This document shows, piece by piece, positions 7,273-9,126 of a stretch of DNA of 9,126 nt. Origin of the DNA: Candidatus Poseidoniaceae archaeon. Its GTDB lineage: Archaea > Thermoplasmatota > Poseidoniia > Poseidoniales > Poseidoniaceae. The notes beneath the pieces are model-generated. The model ran no database searches. It was not told the DNA's origin and saw only the letters and a list, made by a program, of their open reading frames with translations. The position numbers and the translations under genes are program-made. The stretch lies in contig DUKP01000100.1 of the NCBI GenBank assembly GCA_013329295.1, positions 2,186 to 11,311 on the forward strand, in the 5' to 3' direction. Numbering within the stretch: position 1 is the first letter of the stretch; each line of letters opens with the position of its first letter.

Positions 7273-9039
7273 ATGCCCGGCCAAGGAGCGTCAAGAGCGT
7301 TGTTTCTCGTCTTGGTGATGTTTAGTGCTGCTTTTTCTGGTTGTTTTGGTGAAACTGAAGAGAGTGGAATAAACTCTGAAAGGGATGTTGTGATAACTCC
7401 TCAAATTTTATCTGGTGGGGTTTTTCAAGGGGTTACTATTACTGCTAAAGCGGATCTTTCGGCTTTTATTCCATATCTAATCTTTAATGAAGAGTCTGGA
7501 TTTGTACAAAATTCAACTATAGTAGATTTGAAATCTGGTGAATCTGTTCAACTCAGTATTTTAGCTCCACCAAGAACTGATACTGCAGTTGTCCTTCTTG
7601 GAGAATACGGAAGAGATATTTGGCCAGTTCGCTCTATTGATGAGTCGTGGAAAACCTGGTTTGATAGAAGGGGTTATGATTCTGATGAAAATCCTAGTGT
7701 CATGAGGGTTGATGGGGTTAACGATTCGTTAAACACTGTTGATTATTCAAATATGACTAGTGGTTCTGTCGTAGTTGCTAAACTATCTGTTAAGCGGCAA
7801 ATGGCTGCTGCATTTAGTGAATCTGAAGGTGGAAGACATTCAATGGGTTTGGTTGATGGTAGAACTGTATTCAATTACATCAACATAATGTCTGATGAAA
7901 CCCCTGATTTAGATGACCCTGCTGATGGTGCTGTAGGATATTTAGATAGGTGGGCAGGTCAAGGAAATTTGGCTTACGAGGATGCTGCCCAATATTTGAT
8001 TTCGACAATGGAAGGTTTTGGCCTTGAGGTGATTGTGCAACGTTTCGTTTATGATTCTTTGATGACGGGTGCTCAAAACCCTGAAGCGTACAATGTCTGT
8101 GGTTATCGATTTGGTGAAGTTGATCCAAACAAATGGATGGTTTTCGGGGCTCATTTCGATATTGCTCCACCAGTAAATGGAGGTATGCTTGATCCGCATC
8201 TCTTTGGTCGAACTTATGGAACTCGTGTTGGAGCATATGATAATACTGCAGGAACTAGTATGGTGTTGACTGTAGCTGAGGCAATGGCCGCATATAGTAC
8301 ACGTAATACAATGGTGTTTTGTTTGTGGTCTGGTGAAGAAGGTGGTAAAAGAGGAAGTGATTTCTGGACTGATTATTGGGTTAAAGAAGATAATCCAGAT
8401 GTTGAAGTTACCAACTATGTCAATCTAGACATGGCGGGCGTTAACTGGCCTGGTGGAGGGGGTGCACCTTGTGGTAATGGTCATGGTGGCGGCGCTGGTA
8501 ATTGTGACCCTGAACCTGAAATCGACCCTGATGGATATCCTAAAGATTCTGAGGTGTGGCCAATGAGAGTTTACATCGGACCAAGTCTTGACCATGATGT
8601 AATGAATCAACCAGGAATGGTTGGTCTGGCAATGTGGATTGGTTCAGATGCTATTGGTGTTGAAGAGCAAATGGCGCCATTACTTGGGGAAGGATATGAT
8701 GCTTCTACTTGGAAAGTTGATGATTGGTTAGCAAAGGATCGTCCTGAGATTATTGTTTACGAAGATACTACAGCAAGGTCCGACCATGCTACATTCCAAG
8801 ATAACCTTGGTACAGTTACTATGGGATTCGGTGGTTTAGTTGATGGATATTGGTGTTATCACCAGACTTGTGATACTATTGATGAAATGATAGATTGGAT
8901 GGATACAACTGGTAAGGATTACGGAGAAGAGCGAAGTGGTACGAGTAACCTTGTTGATGCTCTTGACACAATTACTTGGTGGGCAACTTATTCATTCTTC
9001 CATCTTGATGAACAACCAATAAGAAATGCATATCTATGA
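7273..9039 (+). CDS. M28-family zinc metallopeptidase, secreted lipoprotein
   Basis: Co-catalytic di-zinc exopeptidase, probably an aminopeptidase or carboxypeptidase acting outside the cell on peptides. The 588-residue protein has a lipoprotein signal ending FSGC (Cys24). A beta-rich N-terminal domain (about 30-200) of unknown role precedes the catalytic domain (about 215-575). All M28 landmarks are present: His294 in HFD, bridging Asp323 in YDNTAG, catalytic Glu355 and ligand Glu356 in SGEEGG, Asp386 in NLDMAG, RSDHATF (502-508), and His530 in YHQTCDT. Right after NLDMAG there is an unusual glycine-rich loop with Cys400 and Cys411 flanking GNGHGGGAGN, then an acidic DPEPEIDPDG stretch. The loop between the first His and YDN is also long. 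The ATG is preceded by only a weak AGG (7263-7265). It is separated from the upstream gene by 250 bases with its own promoter candidates, so it is likely monocistronic. Exact substrate specificity cannot be read. Confidence 0.92.
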   Translation: MPGQGASRALFLVLVMFSAAFSGCFGETEESGINSERDVVITPQILSGGVFQGVTITAKADLSAFIPYLIFNEESGFVQNSTIVDLKSGESVQLSILAPPRTDTAVVLLGEYGRDIWPVRSIDESWKTWFDRRGYDSDENPSVMRVDGVNDSLNTVDYSNMTSGSVVVAKLSVKRQMAAAFSESEGGRHSMGLVDGRTVFNYINIMSDETPDLDDPADGAVGYLDRWAGQGNLAYEDAAQYLISTMEGFGLEVIVQRFVYDSLMTGAQNPEAYNVCGYRFGEVDPNKWMVFGAHFDIAPPVNGGMLDPHLFGRTYGTRVGAYDNTAGTSMVLTVAEAMAAYSTRNTMVFCLWSGEEGGKRGSDFWTDYWVKEDNPDVEVTNYVNLDMAGVNWPGGGGAPCGNGHGGGAGNCDPEPEIDPDGYPKDSEVWPMRVYIGPSLDHDVMNQPGMVGLAMWIGSDAIGVEEQMAPLLGEGYDASTWKVDDWLAKDRPEIIVYEDTTARSDHATFQDNLGTVTMGFGGLVDGYWCYHQTCDTIDEMIDWMDTTGKDYGEERSGTSNLVDALDTITWWATYSFFHLDEQPIRNAYL

Positions 9040-9058
9040 ATTTCAACTCAGTAAAGTG

Positions 9059-9073
9059 TTTTGTTGGGTTTTT
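9059..9073 (+). terminator. T-rich tract after the M28 peptidase gene
   Basis: TTTT, TT and TTTTT runs start 20 bases after the peptidase stop, consistent with archaeal oligo-T termination. The remaining bases to 9126 are AT-rich; I see only a weak inverted repeat TATGCA/TGCATA (9073-9078 with 9103-9108) and no gene. Confidence 0.5.
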
Positions 9074-9126
9074 ATGCAAAATGAATAAAATGTAATCTAA
9101 TATGCATAATTAGAAGATTTTATTCA

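Noticed and set aside
7880..8236. 118-residue minus-strand open frame inside the M28 peptidase
   Set aside because: It is opposite conserved catalytic-domain sequence and is rich in His/Gln/Leu as expected from reverse-reading such codons; a shadow.

Overview
The window is AT-rich, densely coded DNA, most likely from a planktonic marine archaeon. My best guess is Marine Group II Euryarchaeota (Poseidoniales) or a close relative. This rests on archaeal-type Shine-Dalgarno motifs (GAGGTGA, GGGGGCGAT) a few bases before starts, TATA-like boxes instead of bacterial -10/-35 pairs, lipoprotein and membrane-anchored secreted proteins rich in N-glycosylation sequons, and an LVIVD-type propeller protein beside a Sco copper chaperone. 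The taxon is inference; there is no rRNA or marker gene here.

Left part, plus strand (1-2942): the C-terminal ~613 residues of a catalase-peroxidase (katG; the N-terminus with the distal Trp-His pair lies just outside), then a small NADPH-type short-chain dehydrogenase, then an unrecognised 124-residue protein whose start overlaps the dehydrogenase stop. The three may form one transcription unit.

Middle part, minus strand (2952-6312): reading right to left, a membrane-anchored LVIVD beta-propeller protein and a Sco/SenC copper-chaperone lipoprotein (9 bases apart, with the Sco ribosome-binding site overlapping the propeller stop codon), then a dimethylarginine dimethylaminohydrolase (DDAH) after an 85-base gap. 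DDAH converges on the 124-residue gene with only 9 bases between stops.

Right part, plus strand (6387-9039): head-to-head with the propeller gene is a secreted, C-terminally anchored protein of unknown family that should carry histidine as its first mature residue. After a 250-base AT-rich intergenic region comes a large M28-family zinc peptidase lipoprotein with all metal ligands present and an unusual glycine-rich, cysteine-bracketed insertion.

Working together: Sco, the His-rich propeller and the His1 secreted protein look like an envelope copper-handling or respiratory-oxidase support cluster. That is inference from Sco biology and gene arrangement. KatG and the dehydrogenase fit oxidative and carbonyl stress handling. 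DDAH and the M28 peptidase fit scavenging of amino acids and peptides. I found no mobile elements, CRISPR arrays, tRNAs or rRNAs. The strongest candidate for something undescribed is the propeller / Sco / His1-protein cluster.
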